Below are positions 23,897 through 32,428 of a DNA stretch of 32,588 nt, piece after piece; positions within the stretch are counted from its first letter, which is position 1; every line of letters starts with the position of its first letter. Where the stretch lies: NCBI GenBank assembly GCA_018993265.1, contig JAGKSW010000158.1, positions 1-32,588 on the forward strand, read 5' to 3'. The notes beneath the pieces are model-generated. The model was given only the letters and a program-made list of their open reading frames with translations, was not told where the DNA came from and searched no databases. This DNA is from Nostoc sp. TH1S01 (GTDB lineage Bacteria > Cyanobacteriota > Cyanobacteriia > Cyanobacteriales > Nostocaceae). A program made the position numbers and the translations under genes.

Positions 23897-24054
23897 CACT
23901 CCAGATTTCAGTTTAGTACCAGACGCACAAAAGTTGTCTGTGAAGAATGGGTGTGAGGGTGTCCAAACCCTTGATTCTTCGTCTTACTGCGTCAGTCCTA
24001 AAGTTAATAAGTCAGTGTAATGAAAAGAATAAAATTTTTTTTGTCAAGTCTAGT

Positions 24055-24102
24055 TGACGGTTTGTAACAATTTTGTTAAATTTATTTACATAAGTTAACA
24101 AG
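24055..24102 (+). promoter_or_regulatory. Promoter and HLR1-like element of the psb34-like gene
   Basis: A -35-like TTGACG (24055-24060) and a -10-like TAAATT (24077-24082) are spaced 16 bases. TTTACATA-AG-TTAACAAG (24085-24102) resembles HLR1 (KTTACAWW-NN-KTTACAWW): the first half-site is perfect and the second has three mismatches. It would cover the transcription start, fitting repression. GTCAA-GTCTAG-TTGAC (24044-24059) overlaps the -35. Confidence 0.5.
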
Positions 24103-24116
24103 CAAGGAAAACAACT

Positions 24117-24287
24117 ATGTATACCACCGTTAATGAAGATGGCGTTTTAAATAACTATGCAACCGAACCCAAGATGTACTACGCTGAGTACCCAGCAATT
24201 TGGGAACAGCGTCGTTATGTTATCCAAGGCGCAGTTGCAAGTTTGTTTGTAACAGGTTTAGTATTATTTGGTTTTGCAGTTAGCTAA
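24117..24287 (+). CDS. psb34: ssl1498-family light-harvesting-like protein (Psb34-like)
   Basis: A 56-residue protein, too short for a standard long-frame search. It begins MYTTVNEDGVLNNYATEPKMYYAEYPA and ends with one membrane helix (about 37-55, GAVASLFVTGLVLFGFAVS). The NTPKMY-like EPKMYYAEYP segment and a single C-terminal helix match the ssl1498/Psb34 family, small proteins that join photosystem II assembly intermediates and resemble high-light-inducible proteins. AGGA lies eight bases before the ATG. An HLR1-like element and promoter precede it, and a rho-independent terminator follows, so it is a single-gene unit. Family assignment is by remembered pattern; the assembly role is from the family. 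Confidence 0.72.
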   Translation: MYTTVNEDGVLNNYATEPKMYYAEYPAIWEQRRYVIQGAVASLFVTGLVLFGFAVS

Positions 24288-24341
24288 GAGTTTTAGACTT
24301 CGGTATCGGTATCTGTCATCGACATTCAGACCTTCTCCCTT

Positions 24342-24370
24342 GACCTCGGTTAGTTTCGCCGGGGTTTTTT
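24342..24370 (+). terminator. Rho-independent terminator of psb34-like gene
   Basis: ACCTCGG and CCGGGGT form a seven-pair stem with one T-G wobble, followed by six Ts (24365-24370). It lies about 55 bases after the stop. Confidence 0.75.
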
Positions 24371-24474
24371 GTTATCAAAAAGAATTCAGAAGTCAGGAGT
24401 CAGAATTCAGAAAATTCCGTGTGACACTTCGACAAGTTTCCTTAGACAAGCTCAGGACATCGCTCCTAAATTCG

Positions 24475-25062
24475 TCAATCACTGATAACCGTAGGAAAAA
24501 TTCGATTCAAGTCCAAGACGATATCTTCAAACCCAGGAATTGCAACGGACTGATGGGGTAAGGAAATTTGTTTGCTGAGATAGTTAAATTTACCTTGAGC
24601 ATTTTGATAGGGTTGATTGTAACGCTCAAGCTGACGCGCATTTAAATTGACAATCCAATAATGAGAAATTCTGGCTTCTGCGTAGATTTCTAGTTTTGTG
24701 GTTTGGTCGTAATCTAAGGTTGTGTCTGAGATTTCAATCACCAAAAAAATATCTTCGGGATAGGGATGATGACTGAGATAATCTTCATCCATTCCGTGTG
24801 CGATCGCTACATCTGGTTCAGGTTCACTTTGATTTGGTAAAGTAATTGGATCTTGGCCGCGAATGACTGCTTGATCACCAAGCAATCGATCTAGTTGCCG
24901 ACATAAGATAGAACCACAAACTGTATGCGGCGTTCCCTTGGCTACCATTTGGATCAATTCTCCGCGAATTAATTCAATGCGATCGTTCTCCTGCAAAAAT
25001 CCCAATTCAATTAGACGATGATATTCATCAATAGAGAATCGCTTGGTTGTCACAACATTCAT
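24475..25062 (-). CDS. Uma2 family PD-(D/E)XK protein
   Basis: A 195-residue protein of the Uma2 (DUF820) family, very numerous in cyanobacteria. The N-terminal signature FSIDEYHRLIELGFLQENDRIELIRGELIQM (residues 9-39) is followed by the nuclease-like core EPEPDVAIA near 82 and LVIEISDTTLDYDQTTK near 106-122, with candidate active-site residues Asp84, Glu109 and Lys122. C-terminal beta strands (ARISHYWIVNLNARQLERY) are typical of the family. The family is annotated as endonucleases by fold, but activity is rarely shown and many copies sit alone. Nothing in its surroundings suggests a partner. The epimerase lies upstream in the same direction after about 40 bases. Confidence 0.85.
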   Translation of the reverse strand: MNVVTTKRFSIDEYHRLIELGFLQENDRIELIRGELIQMVAKGTPHTVCGSILCRQLDRLLGDQAVIRGQDPITLPNQSEPEPDVAIAHGMDEDYLSHHPYPEDIFLVIEISDTTLDYDQTTKLEIYAEARISHYWIVNLNARQLERYNQPYQNAQGKFNYLSKQISLPHQSVAIPGFEDIVLDLNRIFPTVISD

Positions 25063-25104
25063 GGCACATCACTAATGTTAGTGTTACTTGTACCCTAGCT
25101 CAGA

Positions 25105-26286
25105 TTAAACAGACTCAGAACTCAAAGCCGCAAATTGTTGCCAACATAGATATAAAGCGCGGGGTACATGAAAACATCCCTTCCATTTACCGCCTTTGAG
25201 ATTTAATAATACTTCTCCACGCCGATTAAGATAGCCGAACCACTCCCCATATTCGGGATCTGCAAAGTGCTTCCAGGCGTAATCGTGCATTTTTTGATAC
25301 CATTCCCAGCAAGCTGCACGTTTTGTCAGGCGATAGCCCATTGCTAATGCAACTAACGATTCTAGATGTACCCACCACAACTTTTGATCCCATTCCAATT
25401 GTTGTGGCGGATGTCCATCTGCATCCATAAAGTAATACAAGCCGCCGTATTCTTCATCCCAAGCAAAATTCAAGATATTCAATACCACATCAACAGCTTG
25501 GTTAATTGTTTGAAGATCATTTTTCCGGCGGGCGATGTCCATAATAAACCACATCGCTTCGATACCGTGACCGGGGTTAATTAACCTACCTTCAAAACAA
25601 TTGATGTGGGAACCATCGGGAGCAACATTTTCATACATGAGTCCTCGTTCTTGGTCGAGGAAATCATTCATCACTTCCTTAACGGTTGTTGCTAAAACAC
25701 TCTCTAAAGTTTCACTAGAAAGTAACCATTCCATTTCGAGAGTCAGGTTAGCTAAAATCATCGGCACAGCCAAAGCTTTCATTGGGCGTGTGCCTGGATA
25801 AGTTTTGTTATATTTACCTTTGGGATTATCTTTGCGACGCAACACATTGTTGTAAGCTTGTATTGCCACATCTTTTGCCCACTCTTCACCAGAGGCTAAG
25901 GCATATTGACTAAATGCCATCGCCGCAAAGCAATCAGAAAAAATATTGTAAGGCTGTACTAGGGGTTGGCCTTGACGATTCAGGGCAAAATACCAATTTC
26001 CTTCGTCATCTCTGCCATGTTGGGCGAGAAACTTCGCACCATGACTAGCTATTTTCAGCCAGTTTTCGCGTTTTTCTAACTGGTTGCACAACATCGAAAA
26101 AGTCCAGACTTGGCGGTTTTGCAACCAAATAAATTTGTCGGTTTCGTAAACTTGGCCTTCACGATTCAAGCAGGTGAAGTAACCGCCTTGTTCTATATCC
26201 AAAGAGTGCTGTTCCCAAAATGGAAGTACGTCATTGAGAAGTGCGTTTTTGTAAATTTCCGCCAGTGCTTTGCAGTCGTTTCCCAT
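25105..26286 (-). CDS. N-acylglucosamine 2-epimerase (AGE family)
   Basis: A 393-residue alpha/alpha-barrel protein, length close to the 388-residue Anabaena sp. CH1 enzyme. It contains the AGE signature residues: [10 protein letters not shown] with His240 and FHVPRAL with His373, which correspond by position to the catalytic His239 and His372 reported for the Anabaena enzyme, and Arg58 in [10 protein letters not shown]. It would interconvert N-acetylglucosamine and N-acetylmannosamine. No signal peptide is present, so it is cytoplasmic. It is unlinked to nagB but in a compatible pathway. It could instead be a related cellobiose epimerase or mannose isomerase, since families overlap; the conserved His pair and close length favour GlcNAc 2-epimerase. 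Confidence 0.82.
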   Translation of the reverse strand: MGNDCKALAEIYKNALLNDVLPFWEQHSLDIEQGGYFTCLNREGQVYETDKFIWLQNRQVWTFSMLCNQLEKRENWLKIASHGAKFLAQHGRDDEGNWYFALNRQGQPLVQPYNIFSDCFAAMAFSQYALASGEEWAKDVAIQAYNNVLRRKDNPKGKYNKTYPGTRPMKALAVPMILANLTLEMEWLLSSETLESVLATTVKEVMNDFLDQERGLMYENVAPDGSHINCFEGRLINPGHGIEAMWFIMDIARRKNDLQTINQAVDVVLNILNFAWDEEYGGLYYFMDADGHPPQQLEWDQKLWWVHLESLVALAMGYRLTKRAACWEWYQKMHDYAWKHFADPEYGEWFGYLNRRGEVLLNLKGGKWKGCFHVPRALYLCWQQFAALSSESV

Positions 26287-26669
26287 GAACTTTTACCCTT
26301 GTGTAGCAACACCACTCTCATCCAAATAATTTTAATAACATAAATTTATATAAAATTAATACTTCATACTTATTCATTATTACTGCTTATACCTAGCTTA
26401 ACTGTCTTATCTGACCTTGCATTGTGATACAAAATCTGAGATGTTCAAAATCGGTAGTGTGGTGCATTCTCGGCTATTTACAAGTGATAACTCTAACAAT
26501 CAACAACCTTATTTATATATACCAACGGTAGCAAGCACGGAGGGATATGCACGAATCATTGTTAGAGCAAGTTTTCTCTGGTCAATGATTTGCTTAACGA
26601 CGAAATTATATGATATATGGCAGTATTTTAGATATTTTGGTCTCAAAATTACTCAAGGGTAAACCAATA
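26287..26669. other. Intergenic region without a supported gene
   Basis: AT-rich sequence. A plus-strand frame at 26417-26662 has no recognisable domain and no ribosome binding site and is not accepted. It probably holds promoters for the haemagglutinin-like gene (plus) and the epimerase (minus). No strong hairpin or riboswitch was seen. Confidence 0.5.
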
Positions 26670-29174
26670 ATGCGTTGGCATCGGCTGGGAGTGATAACAA
26701 GCAGTGGTGTCATCGCCTATACTTTGAACTTCACTACAATTGCTATGGCTCAAATTGTTCCTGATAACAGTTTGGGAACCGAACATTCAATTGTTACGCC
26801 GAAAGTGCAGTACCAAAATGGTTTGATAGAGCGCATAGATGGTGGAGCGATTCGGGGTAGCAATCTGTTTCACAGTTTTCAAGATTTTAACGTTGGGAAT
26901 CAACAACAGGTTTATTTTAGTAACCCTACTGGCATTACCAATATCCTGGGACGAGTCACAGGAAATCAAGCATCTCAAATTTTGGGTAGGTTGGGAGTTT
27001 TAGGTAGTGCAAATTTGTACTTAATGAATCCCAACGGAATTATTTTTGGTAGAAATGCAAGATTAGATGTTTCTGGTTCCTTTTTTGCTAGCACTAGCAA
27101 CAGCCTGCTTTTAGATAACGGTTATATATTTAGTACCCAAAACCAAGAAGCGCCACCCTTGCTAACTATTAATCTGCGTCCAGGGTTAGAAAGTTGGTCA
27201 TCTCCCCAAGGTGCGATCGCTAATCGTGGTAATTTATCCACAGGGCAGAACTTATTTTTACTAGGTAAAAACCTCGACTTGCAAGGACAGTTGCGAGCAG
27301 GTGGTAATTTAACTTTGCAAGCTACCGATAGTTTGACAGGACGTGGAAATTTAGCGAGTACTGGCGCTACTTTAATTAGAGCCAAGGGAGATGTTAATTT
27401 TAATAACTATCAAGGAGCTTCCCTGCAAATTTTTGCTGGTGGCAAGATAAGCATTAATAATATTAATCTCAACAATCGTAATTTAATTAATGCAATTGCT
27501 GAAACAGTTACTCTTTCTGATGGAGTAAGTCAAGTTTCACTCAATAGTCAAACTCAACCAATTGTTGATATTCGATCTGGCGTTAGCAATATCAATCTAC
27601 CAGGAGATAGTACTAATTCTATTTTACCCATATCTAGTACAAATAGTAGATTAACAAGTGCAGATATTACTATCAATCAAATTACTAATCAAGGCGGATT
27701 AGTTTTCTTAACCAATCAATATCAACCTAATCCTGCTCTATCTGGCAATATTACAGTTAATTCTAGACTGAGTGTATTTGGTGGCGCTACGAGTGGCGGT
27801 GATATTGTTATTGATTCACGAGGAAAAATTATTACTCCTGCATCTTTAACAAGTTTTGGGATTGATACTTCTACATTCACATTTTCCCAGCCTGGGGGCA
27901 ATATCACACTTTTAGCTCAGGGGGATATTGTCATACCGCCATCGTCGCGGATTATTTCTTATGGTACTACTGGCGGCAATATTACTCTTAAAAGTCAATC
28001 GGCGATTATTCAACAGTCGGCTCCTCCTGGCAATTCATTGATTGAGAGTGCTTCTTTTAATGGTGGACAAGGCGGTGATGTCACACTAAATGCACCATTG
28101 ATTTTATTGAGTAACAATGTGCAAAGTAGCCTTTATGGAAGTGCAACCGGAACAACTGGAAGGCTCATCATTAATGCTAACTATTTAGAAGCTAACCAAG
28201 CTCAATTATCTACCTTTGCCGATGGGGGTAATGCTGGCAATATTATTATTAATGCTGATGCAATTCTATTAAATAATAGTCAAATATTTTCTCAAACAGA
28301 AGGTGCTGGTGATGCTGGCAATATTACAATTTTGGGAAACAAATTAACTCTGGACAATCAATCACTAATTTCTACACAAACAACCAGCACTGAAGGCGGT
28401 AATATTAATCTACGGTTAAGAGATTCGTTATCCTTACGCCGAGGAAGTACTATTTCGGCGATCGCAGGTAATGAAACTACAGGCGCAAATGGTGCTAATA
28501 TCACCATCAATACAGGTTTGCTTTTCGCCGTTCCCGAAGAAAACAGTGACATCATCGCCAATGCTTTCTCTGGTAGTGGTGGTAATGTCAATATTAGGGC
28601 TAGAGAGATTCAAGGAATTGGTATTTCTGACACACCTAACTCATCTAGTAATATTACCTCCAGCGGTAGAGGTTCACAAATTATCACTCCGCCGTTAGAA
28701 GTTCCCACTCCGCCATTAGAGGTTCCCACTCCGCCGTTAGAGGTTCCAATTCCACCTTTAGAAAATCCAATTCCTATTGTCGAGATATCTGAAATTGGCT
28801 CATTTAACGAACAACAAACCAATCCAACATCAGTTTCTGTAGAATTACCAAATTCCCAACGCGATCGCAACAATCAAATTATTCCTAATAGTTGTCGAGC
28901 TACGGATGGTAATTCTTTTACTATCACTGGTAGAGGTGGTTTACCCACAGATCCCACAGCAACTATTCGCAGTGAAACTTTCTTGTCAGATATGCGAGAT
29001 TTTACAAGTATAGGCAACCGTAATCAAGTTAATAATGTCAATGCAAATTCGACAGCCAAAGCGTCAATTGTGGCAGCTACAGGTTGGATAATTAATGCTC
29101 AAGGACAAGTGAAATTAGTAGCTGCATTACCTCAAGAAGGCTTTTTACAGCAAGATAGTAATTGTAATAAATAG
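26670..29174 (+). CDS. Filamentous-haemagglutinin-like exoprotein (TPS family)
   Basis: An 834-residue secreted protein. The ATG at 26670 (AAGGG about ten bases before) gives a proper signal peptide, MRWHRLGVITSSG...IAMA, cleaved near AMA-QIV; an earlier in-frame ATG would put 20 odd residues before it. Residues about 25-160 carry the two-partner secretion domain with its marks, FHSFQDFNVG, VYFSNPTGITNILGRVTG and LMNPNGIIFGRNARLDVSGSFFAST. The middle is a beta-helix of GGN(I/V)x repeats (GGNITL, GGNIN, GGDVTL). Residues about 680-700 hold a PPLEVPT repeat. The C-terminus ends SCRATDGNSFTITGRGGLPTDPT, seen in many cyanobacterial exoproteins. A TpsB outer-membrane transporter would export it but is not in this window. 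Confidence 0.85.
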   Translation: MRWHRLGVITSSGVIAYTLNFTTIAMAQIVPDNSLGTEHSIVTPKVQYQNGLIERIDGGAIRGSNLFHSFQDFNVGNQQQVYFSNPTGITNILGRVTGNQASQILGRLGVLGSANLYLMNPNGIIFGRNARLDVSGSFFASTSNSLLLDNGYIFSTQNQEAPPLLTINLRPGLESWSSPQGAIANRGNLSTGQNLFLLGKNLDLQGQLRAGGNLTLQATDSLTGRGNLASTGATLIRAKGDVNFNNYQGASLQIFAGGKISINNINLNNRNLINAIAETVTLSDGVSQVSLNSQTQPIVDIRSGVSNINLPGDSTNSILPISSTNSRLTSADITINQITNQGGLVFLTNQYQPNPALSGNITVNSRLSVFGGATSGGDIVIDSRGKIITPASLTSFGIDTSTFTFSQPGGNITLLAQGDIVIPPSSRIISYGTTGGNITLKSQSAIIQQSAPPGNSLIESASFNGGQGGDVTLNAPLILLSNNVQSSLYGSATGTTGRLIINANYLEANQAQLSTFADGGNAGNIIINADAILLNNSQIFSQTEGAGDAGNITILGNKLTLDNQSLISTQTTSTEGGNINLRLRDSLSLRRGSTISAIAGNETTGANGANITINTGLLFAVPEENSDIIANAFSGSGGNVNIRAREIQGIGISDTPNSSSNITSSGRGSQIITPPLEVPTPPLEVPTPPLEVPIPPLENPIPIVEISEIGSFNEQQTNPTSVSVELPNSQRDRNNQIIPNSCRATDGNSFTITGRGGLPTDPTATIRSETFLSDMRDFTSIGNRNQVNNVNANSTAKASIVAATGWIINAQGQVKLVAALPQEGFLQQDSNCNK
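28687..28770 (+). repeat. 21-base tandem repeat coding PPLEVPT in the exoprotein gene
   Basis: Four consecutive 21-base units (28687-28707, 28708-28728, 28729-28749, 28750-28770), the last degenerate, each coding a Pro-rich heptapeptide of type TPPLEVP. Three or more almost identical copies suggest unequal exchange. The repeat joins the beta-helix and the C-terminal part and may be a flexible stalk. Confidence 0.85.
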
Positions 29175-29260
29175 TTGGGTGTAACGATTAGGGATAGTGA
29201 TGACTACATTAATGAGGTACAGGAAAAGAATTAACCGCAGATGGAAGAGGATAAACGCAG

Positions 29261-31906
29261 ATGAACGCAGATAAATTTGTCCGGAAGCAGATTACTCGAC
29301 GCTATCAGGAAAAGATATTGCGGTTTTGTTTAAGAATAAAATTATATTTTGCATATATCATTAGCAAACACTATTTTTTCGGAATTTGTTTAATATCAAC
29401 TTTATTATTAGTTGTTATCAGTCATCCTGCTGTTGCTCATCAGCCTAAAATTGTAGAGTCAAATTTCCTAGCGCAACAAGTAGATAATAATTCTGAATTA
29501 TTACAGCAAGGTAAAAACTATTATCAAGTTGGACAATATACAGAAGCGGCTAGATTTTGGCAAGATGCGCTGAAAATTTATGAAGCAGAAAGAGCCACTA
29601 TTAGCCAAGTGCAAGTTTTAAATTATTTAGCCTTAGCATATAAAGAATTAGGGAAAATTCCTCAAGCACAAACTGCGATCGCTCAAAGTATTAATATCAT
29701 CAAAAGCTTCAAAAATCTCGATACTAAAAGTAACTTACTATTAGCACAGGCATTAAATACCCAAGGAAATCTACAAATATTACAAGGCAAAACAGAAGCT
29801 GCTCTAGATACTTGGCAACAAGCAGCAGTTATATATAAAAATGCAGGTGATCAAACAGGTAAACTGATCAGCCAAATTAATCTGTCTCAGAGTTTGCAAG
29901 CATTAGGACAATATCGCCGCGCCAAAACTTTGTTAGAAGAACTGATTACAGAATTGCAAAATCAACCGGATAGTCTCTTAAAAGCTCAAGGGTTGCGGAG
30001 TTTAGGAATTGCTTTGCAAACTGTTGGTGATTTAAAACAATCTAAATCAATCCTCGAAAAAAGTTGGGAAATTAGTCAGCAATTTAACTCACCATCTGAT
30101 GTGAGTGCAGCACTGTTTAGTATTGGTAATGTCGCTAGAGATTTAGAAGCTTATGATGTTGCTTGGACATATTATCAAGAAGCAGTAAATTTGGCTCCAG
30201 AAACACAAGCAAAATTAGAAGCGCAATTAAATCAATTGAGCTTGTTAGTGAAACTGCAAAACTGGGAAACAGCACAAACATTAATTCCCGAAATCGAAAC
30301 TAACCTCAACCCACTTCCGGCTAGTCGTCCTGCTATTTACGCTAGGATAAACTTTGCAGAAAGTTTGATGGCATTAGCAAAAAATAAGAGTAACCCTAGC
30401 AAAATTGCTCAATTATTAGCAACCGCCATTCAACAAGCTCAAGAAATTCAAGATGCAAGAGCCGAAGCTAACTCTTTGAACCAACTAGGTAAACTGTATC
30501 AAGAAAACGGCCAGTTAGCAGATGCAGAAAAATTGACAAAACAAGCACTCACAATAGCACAAGACATCAAGGCTACTGATTTAGTAGCACGTGCGGCGGG
30601 ACAATTGGGTGCAATTGCTCAAAAACAAAAAAATCTTGATAGTGCGATCGCTGCCTATGAAATCGCGTTTAATAGTTATCAAGCTCTACGCAGCGATTTA
30701 GTGGCGATTAATAAAGATGTTCAATTTAATTTCAAGGAAAGTATTGAACCAATCTATCGAGATTATGTCAGTCTGTTATTGCAAAAAGACAATCAAAGCA
30801 ACATCAAAAAAGCTCTGGAAGTTATAGAAGCATTGCAAATAGCTGAATTAGATAACTTTTTTCGAGATGCTTGTTTAGATAATACCAAACCTGTAGTGTT
30901 AGAAAAAATTGACTTGCAAGCAGCGGTGATTCATCCGATAATTTTACGCGATCGCTTGGAAGTTATTCTCGTAGTTCCCAATCAACCTCTACAACACTAC
31001 AGCACTCAACTCTCAAAACCGCAAGTTGAAGCTACTTTAAAACAACTTTATTCTTCCTTATCTCCTGGTTATCCCAATAACGAGCGTTTGCGACTTTCCC
31101 AAGAAGTTTATAACTGGCTGGTTACACCCGCTCAAGCAACACTCCAAAAAGGTAATATCAAAACATTAGTTTTTATCCCAGATGGGTTGCTGCGAAATTT
31201 ACCAATGGCTGTTTTGTATGATGGCAAAAAATATTTAATCGAAAATTATAGTATTGCTCTGAGTCCTGGGTTAAAACTATTTCCCCAAGGATTGCAACGC
31301 CAAAAACTCAGCGTGTTAGCGGCTGGACTGACAGAAGCACGCCAAGGCTTTAATCCCTTACCGGGAGTGACAGGAGAAATTGAACAAGTCACAACACAAA
31401 TTAATTCGCAAGTATTATTCAATCAAAAGTTTAACAAAGACAATTTAAAAACAGCGATCGCTAGTCATTCTTTCCCCATAGTTCACCTAGCGACTCACGG
31501 TCAATTTAGCTCTGACCCAGACGAAACCTTTTTGTTGACATGGAGCGATCGCATTTCCATTCAAGACTTTGATAGTTTATTTCAAAATCGCAGGCAAAAC
31601 AATAACCAACCCATTGAATTATTAGTCATGAGTGCTTGTCAAACCGCCGTTGGTGATAACCGTGCAACCTTGGGTTTAGCTGGATTTGCCTTGCGTTCTG
31701 GTGCTAAAAGTACCGTTGCGAGTTTGTGGTCAGTTAGTGATGAATCTACTTCCCAATTAATGAAAGAATTTTATCACCAATTAAGTAATCCCAAACTCAA
31801 CAAAGCCGAGGCATTGCAACAAGCACAACTCAAACTTATGGCTAATCCTTTATACAAACATCCTTATTTCTGGTCTTCTTTTGTTCTTGTCGGTAACTGG
31901 TTATAA
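29261..31906 (+). CDS. Secreted TPR-CHAT domain protein
   Basis: An 881-residue protein. N-terminal residues 30-57 form a hydrophobic signal or anchor segment ending AVA before HQ, so it is exported or membrane-anchored. Residues about 70-500 are TPR-like helical repeats (QVGQYTEAARFWQDAL, LAYKELGKIPQAQTAI, NQLGKLYQENGQLADAE). The CHAT caspase-like domain (about 600-881) has catalytic His746 in HLATHGQF and Cys793 in MSACQTAVGD, and ends in HPYFWSSFVLVGNW, all typical. It would be a cysteine peptidase with a TPR scaffold. It follows the haemagglutinin-like exoprotein by 86 bases and precedes a DUF928 gene, a combination seen in cyanobacteria. The start ATG falls within a repeat sequence (CGCAGATGAACGCAGAT) with GAGGA nine bases upstream, so the start may be further down. 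Confidence 0.85.
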   Translation: MNADKFVRKQITRRYQEKILRFCLRIKLYFAYIISKHYFFGICLISTLLLVVISHPAVAHQPKIVESNFLAQQVDNNSELLQQGKNYYQVGQYTEAARFWQDALKIYEAERATISQVQVLNYLALAYKELGKIPQAQTAIAQSINIIKSFKNLDTKSNLLLAQALNTQGNLQILQGKTEAALDTWQQAAVIYKNAGDQTGKLISQINLSQSLQALGQYRRAKTLLEELITELQNQPDSLLKAQGLRSLGIALQTVGDLKQSKSILEKSWEISQQFNSPSDVSAALFSIGNVARDLEAYDVAWTYYQEAVNLAPETQAKLEAQLNQLSLLVKLQNWETAQTLIPEIETNLNPLPASRPAIYARINFAESLMALAKNKSNPSKIAQLLATAIQQAQEIQDARAEANSLNQLGKLYQENGQLADAEKLTKQALTIAQDIKATDLVARAAGQLGAIAQKQKNLDSAIAAYEIAFNSYQALRSDLVAINKDVQFNFKESIEPIYRDYVSLLLQKDNQSNIKKALEVIEALQIAELDNFFRDACLDNTKPVVLEKIDLQAAVIHPIILRDRLEVILVVPNQPLQHYSTQLSKPQVEATLKQLYSSLSPGYPNNERLRLSQEVYNWLVTPAQATLQKGNIKTLVFIPDGLLRNLPMAVLYDGKKYLIENYSIALSPGLKLFPQGLQRQKLSVLAAGLTEARQGFNPLPGVTGEIEQVTTQINSQVLFNQKFNKDNLKTAIASHSFPIVHLATHGQFSSDPDETFLLTWSDRISIQDFDSLFQNRRQNNNQPIELLVMSACQTAVGDNRATLGLAGFALRSGAKSTVASLWSVSDESTSQLMKEFYHQLSNPKLNKAEALQQAQLKLMANPLYKHPYFWSSFVLVGNWL

Positions 31907-31942
31907 ACATAATTATGATAATTCTTACGTACCTGGGTTGAA

Positions 31943-31977
31943 AGGAGGGAACAGGGAACAGGGAACAGAGAACAGAT
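31943..31977. repeat. Left heptad repeat array (GGGAACA) next to the four-helix-bundle gene
   Basis: GAGGGAACAGGGAACAGGGA and following GAACAGAGAACAGA units, four to five copies of a seven-base unit. It is complementary to the array at 32363-32393, so the two form long inverted arms. Confidence 0.8.
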
Positions 31978-31998
31978 GAATAAATTAAGGGTTGTTAA

Positions 31999-32361
31999 AT
32001 GCCAGAAATTAATGATTTTAAAGACTTAAAAATTTGGACAAAAGGTATGGATATAGCCGAAAAAAGTTATTTATTAACTAAAATTTTTCCTAAAGATGAG
32101 TTGTATGGAATGGTACAACAAATCAGGAGAGCTTCGGCATCTATTCCAGCTAACATAGCAGAAGGTTATGGAAGAAGATCAACGGCTGAGTATATCAGAT
32201 TTCTTAATATTGCCCAAGGCTCAATTAACGAATTAGAAACACACATTATTTTATCTCAGAGAGTAGGATTATGTAGCCAAACGAATATCGAACCGATTAT
32301 TTCTTTACTCCGAGAAGAAAATCGTATGATTATTGCTCTTATTAAAAAACTACAACAATGA
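31999..32361 (+). CDS. Four-helix-bundle protein (23S rRNA-intervening-sequence family)
   Basis: A 120-residue protein of the TIGR02436 four-helix bundle family. It starts at ATG and reads MPEINDFKDLKIWTKGMDIAEKSY. Diagnostic stretches are FKDLKIWTKGM (about 6-16) and LYGMVQQIRRASASIPANIAEGYGRRSTAEYIRFLNIAQGS (about 36-76), matching the family that includes Leptospira rRNA intervening-sequence proteins and is distantly like the Avd protein of diversity-generating retroelements. No reverse transcriptase is nearby. Its molecular function is not established. It stands alone between inverted GGGAACA repeats, which suggests it is a mobile cassette rather than part of the CHAT cluster. Base composition is not obviously different from its neighbours. 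Confidence 0.85.
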   Translation: MPEINDFKDLKIWTKGMDIAEKSYLLTKIFPKDELYGMVQQIRRASASIPANIAEGYGRRSTAEYIRFLNIAQGSINELETHIILSQRVGLCSQTNIEPIISLLREENRMIIALIKKLQQ

Positions 32362-32362
32362 T

Positions 32363-32393
32363 TTCTGTTCCCTGTTCCCCGTTCCCTGTTCCC
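32363..32393. repeat. Right inverted heptad repeat array after the four-helix-bundle gene
   Basis: TCTGTTCCCTGTTCCC and following units read as the complement of the left array at 31943-31977. It begins one base after the stop codon. The pair encloses the gene with arms of about 30 bases. Confidence 0.8.
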
Positions 32394-32428
32394 TCTGTAG
32401 AATCACAGGTATACTAACTAGAAAACTT

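Noticed and set aside
26417-26662. An 81-residue plus-strand frame upstream of the exoprotein
   Set aside because: No Shine-Dalgarno, no family resemblance, and the exoprotein has its own signal-peptide start.
31943-32393. CRISPR-like array
   Set aside because: The repeats are seven-base heptads in two arrays around a gene, without spacers of regular length.
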